A stretch of 64,000 bases of DNA, from positions 1 through 64,000 of the forward strand of contig JASANE010024725.1 of assembly GCA_030248225.1 (NCBI GenBank). Direction: 5' to 3'. The translations under genes were made by a program, and so were the position numbers. How positions within the stretch are numbered: the stretch's first letter is position 1; each line of letters starts with the position of its first letter. Source of the stretch: Trileptium ribeirensis (taxonomy: Eukaryota; Nematoda; Enoplea; Enoplida; Thoracostomopsidae). This document shows, piece by piece, positions 34,020 through 46,900 of the stretch. The notes beneath the pieces were generated by a model. The model worked only from the letters and a program-made list of their open reading frames with translations, did no database searches and had not been told where the DNA came from.

Positions 34020-34758
34020 GACATTTTTAGTAGTGGCTTTTTTGCTACAGATGATACATCTAAATTGGGTAGGACTCGTGTGGAATTTAGGGATAATTTG
34101 AACAAAAGGAAGTCCCGTATTGTTATCAGCGGGGTAAAAGTGTTAACTTATCTGCTAATTTGAGTAGAAAATTATCTGCTTCTTCTTTGCCTATATGGTA
34201 TCTAGTGTATACTCTATGATTGTTAACTGTAATATCAAGTTCTTTAAAAACTTGTTCTACATAAAATTTCTTACAGATAAACGCGTAATTTCGACATGCT
34301 TTGTCAGTAGTGGTAATGACAAATTTGGAGTTGAGTTCATTCAGACATTCTAGCATATTATGATCTAATGTCGAAGGTCCGTGGGGGGATATTTAACATT
34401 ATACAGTTTGTTTTTAAAACGTTGGATAAGTAAGGTCCCCCAATCATCTATAGAATCATGTGGAATGTTTCTATTTTTAAGTGCAATAATTGTTTACATC
34501 AGAAGTAAAAGAACAAAATTTATATGGTACAAAACTATCCATCAGTCTAAATTTAGGTCCCATCTCAAACAGTTTGATTAGTTTATAATTATTTATAATG
34601 CTCAGTCTACCTGTAATGATATGTCCGTAATGATTGTCTATGTAGACACTTGAAGCACAGTTACAGCTATGACTAAGTAGGATGTAGGGGTCGTCGAAAG
34701 CTACTTCTCTGTAGTTAAAAAATTGTGAGCTAATAGGAACATTGCATTTAAACGTCAC
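34020..34758 (-). pseudogene. Linker and RT N-terminal region of the Penelope-like element
   Basis: Successive - strand fragments read DPYILLSHSCNCASSVYIDN and HYGHIITGRLSIINN, then LNSKFVITTTDKACRNYAFI. That last stretch is the pre-RT block with an invariant Asp-Lys. The IPKFHTSPTQFRCII block follows, corresponding to the 'PKxHK-P-x-x-R' finger of Penelope-like reverse transcriptases. Frames change at least twice (near 34470 and 34125). The piece is cut on its 3' side at about 33850 by the inserted LINE. Confidence 0.75.
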
Positions 34759-35049
34759 ATCTGGTTTAAGGTATTTAATTAGTTTGTGGTCTGATTTAAT
34801 ATTTGCCGGCCAAATATTATATAGTTATTCTGACTTAACCATACTACCTAAGTGTAATTGAACAAAACTTTATTCTTGAAGTGAACAATAAAGTATTGTT
34901 TGTCTGTAGTTTTAGTGTGTGTAACATGTTTGTTTTACTAAGTAGTATGTTATAAGGTCATTTAATATGTCTAAGTATGGGCATGAAGTATTAAAAAGAT
35001 TATAGAGAAAGGAATTGGTTAATGCGTTTAATTTGCCCAAAATTAGAAT

Positions 35050-35827
35050 TTAAGACCTTATTAAAAATGATTTTGCGGGTTCGGCATAACTTGGTGTTGT
35101 TAAGAAATTTAAAAGATCTGTGGGATTGATCCTATTATTGTTTCTAACATTACGACCACGCCGTTTCCGCCGATGTGTCTTTCTACGTAGTTTGAAAAGT
35201 TTGTAGTTGTAATTGTTAAACAGATTAAAAAGAACTGATTTGCTATCATCCAATTCAGTATGTTTATCATTAAGGCCATATGGTGTTTTGGTACGTAACT
35301 GTGAAATCCAGAAGGCTTCTCTGGAACGTCTCAAAGATGAGTTTTCGTCCGTATCCTTAAAATTGTCGTCAATTTTCTCGATAATTTGAACTCTTAGATG
35401 ATTGATATTACACTGGCCATTATTGAAATACTCGCAGATAGATTTACTATGTTTATTGTCATTCTTTAAAATCGCGTTTCTGTGTTCTCTAAATCTAGCC
35501 TTAAGAGATCTGGCCGTTTCTCCTACGTATTGAATATTGTAATTAAACCATGAAATCAAGTAAATTATGTTTTGGTGTTACAGTGAAATTTCCGATATGT
35601 TTGAAATTGGATCTTGTAGTATTAAAATCTAAAATCTTAAATCTAGAGTTGTTATAAGCGCTAGTGAAAAATGTACTCGATTCCATATACTTACAAGTGA
35701 CACATTTATTAGTGCAGATACTATTGAAGACGTGATTAGGAAGTAGGGTGTTAATCAACCTCCCAATGTGGTCTAACCCCGAGACAGAATTTAAACCATA
35801 TGTAGTTGTATTGAGGTCTGAAACCAT
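35050..35827 (-). pseudogene. GIY-YIG endonuclease domain of the Penelope-like element
   Basis: Two overlapping - strand frames, shifted near 35550, together read the Cys-rich NKCVTCKYMESSTFF block and then YNIQYVGETARSLKARFREH. That second stretch is the YVGET core, with the catalytic Arg in the following helix. ICEYFNNGQC and EAFWISQLRTKTPYGLND follow, carrying the conserved Glu. A strongly basic tail (RRKTHRRKRRGRNVRNN) follows. In intact elements this domain nicks target DNA to prime reverse transcription. The first line of the motif (IYLISW) is split by the frameshift. Confidence 0.85.
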
Positions 35828-35830
35828 CCG

Positions 35831-36553
35831 AAAAAAGGGAACCGTAAACCCGGCGATTGTAAGCGCCCCTGACCATTTAAGGCTTTCCGGGGAATAGTTG
35901 CCGTTTTATTATTTGCGTGTAACATGAAAGAAAAATGGCAAATTTTGACAGGTGGGAAGCCAAGTCCACCAAACACCGAGAATAAGTGGTGTACTTAACC
36001 TATGGGCGGACACTAACCGTAAGGCGACGGTAATCAGGGGATCATTTAAAGATACAAAATAGCTGTAATAACGGAACCAAGTAATGTGAAATGAAGAACT
36101 TAATGTATAATCGTGTGTATCAAATAACTGAATAGTGTAAAAGATAATGTTGACATCTGAAATACGATGTTTTTTGTGTATTATAGAAATAATAACTAAT
36201 AATATAATAAAATGATATTAATAACAAAGGGTACTATAAATCAAAATGATTTATGTACATATTAACTAATTTAAAAATAAGAAATTAATATACGAAATGG
36301 TAATCAAGATCATTAAGCGTAGCAGTAAGGAACTAGGAGAAATGAATAGTTTCATGTAGACAAAGTAAAATTATGGAGGAAACATTAAAATGCAATAAAG
36401 TAATCGAATCGAATAGTAATTTAAATAAAAAACTATAAAGGGTATATTGCACTGGAAAGCGAAGAAACGCAAGCAAGTCCCGGATCGGAGGAGAGTCTAA
36501 GCCCTCTACTTGCCGTCCCAAAACTACTAAGGATAAAAACAAACACTGTTCTT
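35831..36553. other. Non-coding stretch
   Basis: It may include the 5' flank of the Penelope-like element. No terminal repeat or gene was recognised. Confidence 0.35.
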
Positions 36554-36967
36554 TTGATAAGGTGCTTTTTGCGCCAATATTGCTGTTCAACTTACACTGA
36601 GTGTGCGACTAGCCTATTCTTGTTGATAAGGTGCTTTTTGCGCCAATATTGCTGTTCAACTTACACTGAGTGTGCGACTAGCCTATTCTTGTTGATAAGG
36701 TGCTTTTTGCGCCAATATTGCTGTTCAACTTACACTGAGTGTGCGACTAGCCTATTCTTGTTGATAAGGTGCTTTTTGCGCCAATATTGCTGTTCAACTT
36801 ACACTGAGTGTGCGACTAGCCTATTCTTGTTGATAAGGTGCTTTTTGCGCCAATATTGCTGTTCAACTTACACTGAGTGTGCGACTAGCCTATTCTTGTT
36901 GATAAGGTGCTTTTTGCGCCAATATTGCTGTTCAACTTATACTGAGTGTGCGACTAGCCTATTCTTG
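36554..36967. repeat. 69-bp minisatellite, six copies
   Basis: Units start TTGATAAGGTGCTTTTTGCG at about 36554, 36623, 36692 and so on, and are virtually identical. Since 69 is divisible by three, one frame stays open for 138 codons and repeats a 23-residue Cys-rich peptide. That frame is a by-product of the repeat rather than a supported gene. Confidence 0.95.
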
Positions 36968-37623
36968 TGAACTATATTTAATTTATACTGAACACTATAC
37001 ACTGAACTAATTATTTATTCAGAATAAAGTGGAAATTTCGGATATTATTCGTATCTTTGGGATTTCAATGGGGTTTCAATTTCAATTGTTTGGGTTTGGT
37101 CTATTTTTATATTATTTTGGGTCGGTCTTGATGTGCTGATTTTGCGTTTTAAATACTTAAATATAAAGTTTAAATACTTAGACACAAAGTAAAAAAGAAT
37201 GTAGGAAATTTGGAGTAAAAAATTACGCAAAATTATTCGCGATGGCCTGTAAGTTCTGGTGCTGTTTAAATCAGCTGTTCCATATACATGTTTTTGACAC
37301 TGTGGCTTTACTCGTATTTATCATCGGTACAGTCTGATCGATAAACTTTAATTACCCGTTGTGCTTTGTGATAAACCGTAACTTGACTTTAAGCCATTAC
37401 AGATTATTGTTCGTTCGAATCATAGTTTCAACTAATGTAAAGAACATAGGCATACATATATGACGAGGTTTTAATTGATGTGTCTTATTTTTATACTGTA
37501 GTTTTTTAATTCAGCCTTTTCTCAATGATATTAATTTTTACAATAGGAAGCCGAAATTTAGCTTTTCATAATATTTTAAACGTTATTCAGCTTGAAAAAT
37601 TATTTTGCAACTCATATACGCTG
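36968..37623. other. Non-coding AT-rich stretch
   Basis: No feature was recognised. It could be intronic if the GPCPD1 5' exons lie further left. Confidence 0.35.
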
Positions 37624-37834
37624 GCTAGTCCAAAGTTGGGGGGGCGGCCCCCAGCATTTTCGGCTGCCCCCCGGCAAAGCGGAGGTACCCCCGGCTCAAA
37701 GCCCCCTGCTGAGAAAAATAAACGTCTAAACGCGACAAAATCCGGCAACAAAATTGGCCCCCCAGGCAAAATCCCGCACCCCCCGGCAGGTGAGCCGGGG
37801 GCCCCCTGCTATAATTTCCGAGGTTTGGACTAGC
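37624..37834. mobile_element. GC-rich MITE, 211 bp
   Basis: It has perfect 11-bp terminal inverted repeats, GCTAGTCCAAA and TTTGGACTAGC, around a G/C-run-rich interior that stands out sharply from the AT-rich flanks. It has no real coding capacity. The target duplication is unclear. It ends about 145 bp before the first recognised GPCPD1 exon. Confidence 0.7.
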
Positions 37835-37979
37835 TATATACGTATATCACACGTGTATATAATACGATGTTCAATATAATATTATACATGAACAGGTAAG
37901 TAAAAGTGATCTTTTATCTGGTGCCGGGCTGCTGCCTGAATTTTTTTCTATTTATTCACATTAGTATTCTCTGATTCAG

Positions 37980-40900
37980 CTCAATCACGTGGCCGAGCCT
38001 GATGAAGGAATAGTAGTTCAAACGGGAAGCGTAGACTACTATGAATACGACTACGTTCCACAACATCAAAGTTTTCCGACGCTCCAACAAGTTTTAACGA
38101 CGATAGATGTGCACACTGGATTCAATATAGAGATTAAGTATCCGCTTGTAAATGAGGTGAGTTATTATATTTTAATATTGAAGGCTCGCGTGGCGCAGTG
38201 GTCAGACAACGGAAGTCTTACCATGATGATAATGCGATAATGTTCGAGCCCTCTAGTCCGCATGATTGCCATGAAGAAAGGTAGGCTACGTAATTCCAGG
38301 GTATCCACTTGTTAAATTATGAGTTTGCTCGGAAGGTAACATGGTTTCCGTATTTTGGTTTCGCGAACTCTGGCTGCGATTTCCACGAAACGGCATATTA
38401 GCGCCCGTACCATAAGTATAACTTGGGTATCTTAATACCTTTTTAATGTAGACGGTTTGTAAAAAGTTTGTGACAATGTTTCGGGTTTTGCTAAGTTATA
38501 ACGACAATAATTATTGTTTCGTTAATTGGAACAAAATTTTGCTCTTACGAGTCATACTTTTATAAGTGGGTTACCATGTTCTCGCTTACGCTTCGAGTGT
38601 TTCGCTTTGCATCTGGTATTTAGAAAAGTACTCGTGAGAAGTACTCTTGTAATTATTTAGAAAAGTACTCTTGTGATTTTTGAAGTTTGTGATAAACTTT
38701 TTTAAAAGATACCTCCAAGAGCAGATCGAAAAATTTTCCGAGACATACAGAAAATGGATTATAATTGTGTTCAGTTTCTCTTCGATGCCTGTTCTTCAGA
38801 AGCTTGAATAATTTTTGGCGAGTGACCATTGGCAATTATTTTTTTACACGACTACTGTACGGCCTCCCAAAATGCTAGGTTTTTTGACTTGGGCGCCCGA
38901 GCTCCCCAAAATTAGCAGGTAGAAACGCGTCGTCCACGTTAACTAGGATCCTTATGATTGTGTTTTCTTGTTTTTCATGTCTACAGTACGGATGCGATTA
39001 TTTGCACATTAGTTGCTTACTCAGGTAAGAAAGTGTTGTTTTGAAGACCTTCATTCTGCTTAGGAATTTTTCATAAATAATTCACATAAAAGCAGCAGTA
39101 TTTTTGTGAGAGCAGCTTTTGTTAAGACAATAATTTCTGATATCACCACAACATACATAAGTGCCGACTTTGGGGAACCGCCGAAATCAATGTGCCGCTT
39201 CCTTCTTTATTTCCTCAGTTAGGAACAATCACTTATCATGCTCAAGTAAGTTGATGGTTATATTTTCATTACCGTTTTTACCATAATTTACTGGCCTGTC
39301 CACAGCCCTCCGAAAAGTGAGGGGGAACTTCAGGGGGCCCCATGTTCATTCTCGGGGGAAATGTCAAAGTGGGGGATAAATTTTGCTTAAAAATACAAAA
39401 TATTTCCATATTTTCATGCATTTTTACTACTGTGAACGTACTTTCAAGGTAAAAAAACAATACTTTAGCATTATAAATAGTGGTAATTAATGTTTAAAAA
39501 AACAATTTGCAAACAAAGAACGTAAATTTTCAGGCATAAAAAAATTTTTGGAATTAGTTGAACATGGGGGTTTCGGCCGAGTGGGGGGACGGGCATGGGG
39601 GAAAATCTCACGAACATGGGGGATTTGGAAAGTGGGGGGTCCCCCCACCCCCCCAACCCCCCCACTGTGGACAGGCCAGATTTATTTTGTTATTTTTTAT
39701 ATTTGAGTTAAAATTTACTGTGCGTTGTATAAAATGAGTTTCTTTTATACTTTTGTCTCATCAGAATGACGTATCCGAATGTCCGTTCTTTTTCGAGTGC
39801 AACATTTATATGGACGAAATATTGGCGGTGGTGATGAAATACGCTGGCGAACGCCGAATTGTTTTCTCGTCTTTTGAGCCTGATATTTGCTCGGTGTAAG
39901 TATTCAATATATTTCAAATATTCAAGTGTAAATGGGGTGATGTTTTGTTTTACATGTGAGCATAACTGGTTGATGGTCGTGCCTGATGCACATGAATGTT
40001 TTAGGGCTATTTTTTGCGTTATCATTCTCAATAGTTTTTCAAACTAAGGAATTCCAGGGTTTTGATGTTCTATTCGGAACTTTGAGTCGTATTTAGTAAA
40101 TAGTTATTTCCTACATTTGGAATTAACACAAAGAAAAGAAAATAATTCATTTTAACCGTTTCCACTAAGTCTTGTCAATTTTTGCTGAGCTACAATATGG
40201 TAGTTGCTAATACGAACAGTGCATTAGCATTATAGAGAAGAGTGTGTCACTTCACAGCACTCTAACGTTAGCCCGTTTGATCACATTACGTTTTCCGCCT
40301 GACCCCCACCCCACTTTCTATGATCATGTACCAGATTTGTGGAGGGTGGTACTTCGGACCCCCAGTTTTAATGGGATAGCTCGGACCCCGCAGTTTTGAC
40401 GAGATAGCTCGCACCCGTCAGTTTTGTGAGGGCATGGCTGCACCGATTACACATTTTCAGTAGACCCCCTATTTTGAAGGGACTCGTTTGCATTGATTTT
40501 TAGTTTTTCAGCCGACCCCTTCAAAACTAGGGTGCGAACTACTTCCCACAACAAAACTTAAGGTCTGTCCATGATGACCGCCCTCAAGAGGGGGTGTGGG
40601 GTCAGTCCGAAACCGCCCTTGTCTTCAAACACGGGTTAACATTGGAGTGTTGGAATGCCACATACTCTTCGCTAATCCACTCTTTCTAATACGTATCACA
40701 ATCACTCAACAGAGCTTCATTCTGCTTATGTAGTATCAATTTATATTGAGGCAGCTATTCTAAAATAGCAATCACTATTTACCATAGACATGTCATGCGT
40801 TTTTATCTGAAGCATCTAAATCTGGCTTCATTACACTCATCTTATATTGTGGCTCAAATGACGGCTGCCTACTGCTGATAAAGACAGGGGCCAGATTATA

Positions 40901-43900
40901 ATGATGTACACAATACATGATTATTTTACACTATGATTTATATAATATAATAATGTATACGGTACATTATATTGATCATAATAATATTTACGTACATGTA
41001 CGTTTCTTGAAAATATACACATAATAATGAATGTAACGCATTTATAGTAATAATATTTTGGCGTGTCTCTGTAACTGTTGTGTAGATAGGTAATACGGCG
41101 ACTGGTCCTTTGTTGTCGTACGGGAACGGCGATAATAGCTTTTTGAACGTAAAGCGATAATAATATGTTTTTGGCTTTGATGGACCGATTCATCGAGACT
41201 TGTTAGAGAAGCCGAATGATAGAGAGAGCGCGTTCGCTGAATTTGACCGTTTTCTACGTGTGTAGCTAGAAGACTATGAGATACACTTTGCACGAACTGA
41301 AAAAATAAGCGCCGGTTGAAAGCTAGAATGAAGTAAAAAATACGTTAAATTATTGTGTTCTGGCATTGATATGAATCGTAAAAAGTAAAAAATATATACA
41401 GTACTCGCCAGAAACGACTGTCGCATTTGGAATGAGCTAGTACGAGGGACTCTGGAGGGAATCGCGACTGAGTGCCTCGCTCGGGATTTCGAAAGTTTTG
41501 AAATTGAATAATAAGGTTCTATTTTTGAAGAAATTTTTATCAAGTGAGGAGTGTTGAATAATAATGTCATTTAGACGGGGACTAGATTTGTTACCTCTAT
41601 CGTAGCGCTAGAGTAGAAGACGTAGGCAATAATGCACATTGCCAGGAGAAAATAATTGGCAAACCCGGCCGGGATATTATCGATGCTTTTATGCTTGAAA
41701 ATTACACGCATAGAAATTTAAGTCGAATAATTTAAGTGAAATTATGACGGTTTGATAGATTTCTGTACGCCATTCTCGTAATTTTGAAACGGATTTTTAT
41801 TGATGTTCGTTCGCAGTAATTAATATCGATGCTAGGTCGAGATTTATTTGTGGGAAATTTTGTTTTTCTTTGTTCATTGCTAAGCCGATAGTTTTGCTAA
41901 CACAATCATTCACTCGTTAGCTTGTTTGCTTTGTCATTTCACGAAACCATTTACTTTTGAAACACCATTTTTGAACTCAAAATGAAACGTTTTCGTATGT
42001 ACAGTGTTTAGATCCATTCCGACATAATAAAACCTAAATTTTTCGAATGTCGATGTCTCTATGCAAAACAAGCTACCTGAAACTTGCTACAGGGGTCGCA
42101 AAGGGTACCCCTGGGGGTCAAATTTTAATCCGAAATAAGTCATTATTCTGTAGGTTAACGCAGTGACATGTGAACCATGGTCTGTTTGTATGCAAGTCAG
42201 ACCAAAAGGTTCACGGTCAAGCCATTTGGAGGACTTGCGACCTAAAGTTGGTGCAGCTAGGGCCCTTTTATGGTTATAAATCGATCAATTTAGAACAAGC
42301 CTGTCGAAGAAGTTTTTCTATCGCAACGGAGACAGCGCCTACAGATACCATTTTGTGCTCACAAACCAACCTTTAGCGGGCATGTCAGAAAAAAATTTCA
42401 GGCAGATCCTTAGGCCTTGCAAAAATTGGCACCCCGGTGTGTGTTAGTCGGGAGGCTTTCTACACCTGGGTCGGGGCAGGGCTACACCTCAGCTGGCTGG
42501 GCTACAACTCAGGTCGGGGGGGGGGGTTACACCTTCTTACAACATACATTGCATGAAACTTTGGATAATTCTAGAGATTCTAGATTTATTTTAACACGCT
42601 GCTGCTGTAAAACAAACACAATTGATCTATGATTAGTTTACATTTAGATGATGATACCAAGGACAATGCGAAGAACAGACGTGCGGTAAGGCAGAAGGGT
42701 TCCCTAGCTACCCAGTTAACAGCACGGCCCCACATCATGGTGCAATGATGATAAATGATGATGAACTTATATACTGATATGGTTCTCGCCACCTTCGGTT
42801 TCTTTTATTATACATGTGGTCGGGGGGAAGGGGCTACACGTCAGGTCGGGGGGCTACATTTTCATTAAAAATTTTTAATACATGGGTCGATTCTAGTGGG
42901 GCGTTACTATGTTTCTATCCGGCCTAATGTAAGACTGTATGCTAAATTTGGCTTTTTTAAATTTAATTTTCGTCAGGTCGGGGTCATTTTGCATACCCCA
43001 TTTTTGGCACTTTATGACCTTCGACCTCATAATCAAACAACACACGGGCAGACGCTGATGTTCTTTTTTTCAATAACACCTGTACTGACTACGATTACCG
43101 TTATATAGCAGTTTTGGCGTAGTGCAGTTTGACGTTATTTACCAGCGTATGCAAAGTGCCAGATTTGACCTTGGTCGGGGGCTTCATGTCACGAAAAAAA
43201 ATTTCGGAAGCTTGGCGTCAGCTTCAGTGTCGATGCTTACTCCCAAGTTTTTGCGGAAAAATTAGCAAATACCAAAGGATCACAGTGAAATAAAAACACA
43301 CATATGTATCACGTGCTGACGATACGGCGAACGTTTATATTGGGACATGTGTTTTTGGGTTCATTTGGCCAACCCGGTTTGAAGGCCTCTGGCTCGTGCT
43401 ATGTTAGGGTACAGAGGTCCACCATACCTCATTATGACCGTCGGACATGCTATTACCACATGTCACAGCGACATTAAATTTCCTTTCAAAAGACTGTCGC
43501 TATGGGCCGAAGAGTGCCGATGTAGGCCCCGACTAAATGACTGGTTTCGTGAAATGACCTCGCTATAAACTAAACTGCACGCTTCATAGTGCCAGTTTGG
43601 TTACGTGTGGTTTTCCAAAACCGTTTACGAGGCATTTCATAAGTTATATCCTAAAACATGAGTTACCTAACTCCCGAATTGATTTTTCATTCTAATCCTT
43701 ATGTTGTACTTAGTGGCAGGTTTGCAGTATTCCTAAAATGTTTTTGCTCAATTACTGCGAGAAAGTAACTGCACTTAAGGTAAGATCCGAACAGTTTGGC
43801 CTTTCCACTCGCTGAAAAATGTGTGTGATTTCCATAGAGGCCCCGATGTGTATTCTCAAGGGAGAAATCTCGGGGCCGGGAGAGGGCGAAATTTAAATTT

Positions 43901-46900
43901 GTTTGCGATGGTGTTTTTGACATGTTTTGGACCGTTTTTTTGCTGTGGGTAATTTTTGGCACTGATGGTATTCGTAAATACCTTTAAGGCACTAAATCAT
44001 TTAAAAGATAGTAAGACTGTCTTGCTCACCCGCTATTATTGTAAGTTCTTTATCAATGTCAAATATGGGTGATTTAAAAGATAGTAAGAATGTCTTGCTC
44101 ACCCGCTATTATTGTAAGTTCTTTATCAATGTCAAATATGGGAGATTTAAAAGATAGTAAGAATGTCTTGCTCGCCCGCTATTATTGTAAGTTCCTTATC
44201 AATGTCAAATATGGGAGATTTAAAAGATAGTAAGAATGTCTTGCTCACCCGCTATTATTGTAAGTTCCTTATCAATGTCAATTATGGGAGATTTTCTGCA
44301 GTGCTGTGGCGGCGAAAATGAGGCGGGGTATCCCCGACAACACCGGATAATGGAGAGGACAGAAAGGGTTAGCGCTTTAGGTAACTTCAACAGCAAATAG
44401 ATGGACGAAAGGTTATATATTGCTGGTGATCTCATATGCTGTAAACCACCGCTTCGAAAATAGCGACTATCTGCGACGAAGTTTGTACAGGGTTTAAGAT
44501 GTAATGATTGTAATATTTATATTTCAATGATTTTCTGAATGGCAGTTTGCATGGAATGAAAGTGATGTGTGCTAGTGTTTTTGCAAAATCAGCTTAGGTT
44601 GAAATATTTTAAGCTCATAAAATCAACCACTTTGCTTCTTTCACAGTCTTAGAATACATCATATGTAAGGGCAAAATTATGGCCTGATCTAATTCGTTTC
44701 AAATTCTTTCTTTTATCCATGACCCAATCTAGGATTTTTATTACATTTACCGATAACGAATATCAAACAACCATAGGACTTAAGGATATTTTGGCGCTGG
44801 AGGTTGAGGTTACTGTTACTATGACATCTTCCCTGGGATTGTGGCTTCTCCATTCGCTGAAAATTTAGTCAGGGTGACATTAAACAGGGAACTCTCACTG
44901 CAACTGGGGCTTCTAAATCTAATTTTATGTCAGCTTGGGGTGATTTTTCCTGGAGGAAGCAAGAGGATTTACCAGCGGGCACTAGCCAACGGGAGCATAA
45001 ACTTTTGTCAGTTATATACATATTTTGTATTGGTTGTATTGGCTTAAGTACTTTTGTAGAGTTCTATACGCTTTTTCCTTTTTAGGGTGAAGCTGAAACA
45101 AAACAAATATCCGGTCTTGTTTCTAACGCAAGGCCGAACAGAACGCTATGTTGCTTTCAAGGACGCGCGTTCGAACGATTCGAATTTAGCTATCAACTTC
45201 GCTGTTGCCGAAGGAGTTTTGGTAAATTTTCTGCTTGTGTTTTACAGTCACGGCGAGAATTGAGTGCTAAGTTATCGATCGAAGTAGATTAATCGAAATT
45301 TCGATAGTTTTCAATTTTGGCGCAGTTATATAAATTTCAAAATATGTAAAATTTCGATCGATTGCGATTTCGATTGTTTTCGATTGCATTTATGTTTGGC
45401 CGCGACTGTAGCTTTCGGTTTTAACATAAAATGATTGCTGTAACACTAACTATTGCATCTTGCATGATCAGGCCCATATAAGTACGTTTGTCTCATTGAC
45501 AATGCTTTATCTCTTTGTGTTTTTTTCCAAGCTGCGACTATTCGAAATCGATGTACTTGTAATTTGTACTGTGTCGTTTATCATGCAAGCAACATTTTTT
45601 GGTATTTTGTCACGAATTGATCTTTTAGAGCAGTCCACAGGAATCTGTTGTGATACTAAAGACACGTCGAAAATGTGCGGCATATTTTTTCGAATGTGGT
45701 TTTTACCTGAATGTTGGAAAATCATGCAGCATAGTTCCTCAGAATGTCTTTAAGTGAATGGCATATGAATATCTATTATCGGAGAGGGGTATGTATCTTT
45801 GCGTTTATGCTGTAATATTCACAATTGAATTATGATTTTATGGTCTTTTATTTGCTTGACACAAATGTGAAAGTAGGCGTGGTTTTTTTGTAGATACGTT
45901 ATGAAAATGGCTATAGACCATGAGCCATCATTTATACAGTACTCTCCAGAAATGAATGTCATCTTTCGAACGAACGAACATCGAATACAAATCGAACAAA
46001 ATAATTTATGCTCGAACAATATTGTAATACTTTTGAGTTCAGTACGAACTATAGCTCTCGAACAAATTAAAAATAACGTTACAAAATTTCGAACACGTCT
46101 CCAGCAAAATTTAAACGCACTTCGAACAAAATTTTGAATTTATCGACCGAACAGCACTCATTCTGGCGGGTACTGTAGATAATAGCTAACAAACAGCTGA
46201 AATTTATCAACTTGTCGTTTTTGTTGTTTCGGAATAAATAATATTCATTTTTTGCTGTAAAATAGATCACTCTGTTGCTTAGCTGTTACCTATACATACA
46301 GTGCCATAACTAAATTTTTGTTGCAACGCCCATAGCTACTGAACGGTCCTAGATTGAAGGAAGATCATTAATTTTCTCTGATTGCATGCGACCGTGGAAT
46401 GACGCACAACGGTAAAGTATTGCTTTTCTGTTTGCCAGCAGGAGTTGCATAACACCACTTTTCCAGGCAGAAGCCAGTTCGGATTATCGTGTTATCGGCT
46501 GTTACTCGGGAAGGAGAGAGGTTAGAGGTCAATGGTTTCATAGAATAATCTCTTTCGACAATAATGGTGTCAATTCTATTGTGTGTCTATGTTTTACGCC
46601 GTTTTGTGCTACTAAACGTTTATTGAGTGTGACAGTTCATCGCGTTTGTAATAACGTGTTCTGTGTATAATAGTGTTATTGTCGTTCGTTATTGAATATC
46701 TCGTTGCCGCTGCTGTATGTATTAGCCAATAATTTACTAGCGTACGAAACTGAAAAGCAATAACAAGTTTCTGTTCGTTATCACATAACGTAGCGATTTA
46801 TTGGTGACGCAATAGCGAATCCATGCAGCGGCCACGAGACATCTCAGCGTGTCAGAACACCACGCCAAACCATGTTACACTACTCGTGCTAAATATTATC

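Larger units (their letters stand above)
31880..35830 (-). mobile_element. Penelope-like retroelement with permuted domains (Naiad-type), decayed
   Basis: Read on the - strand, the pieces come in this order: a Cys block (CTNKCVTCKY) and GIY-YIG endonuclease (35827-35050), a linker (34758-34126), a reverse-transcriptase core (32530-32175) and a C-terminal block (32175-31880). Canonical Penelope elements have the endonuclease after the RT. The endonuclease-first order is that of the Naiad/Chlamys-type clade described in many invertebrates. Frameshifts occur near 35550 and 32175, and other breaks lie between the pieces. A CR1-like LINE is inserted at about 32650-33850. Terminal repeats and a hammerhead ribozyme were looked for by eye but not found. 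Confidence 0.75.

Noticed and set aside
38183..38260. Functional tRNA gene
   Set aside because: A- and B-box-like motifs are present, but the acceptor stem does not pair and related sequence recurs elsewhere, so a SINE is more likely.
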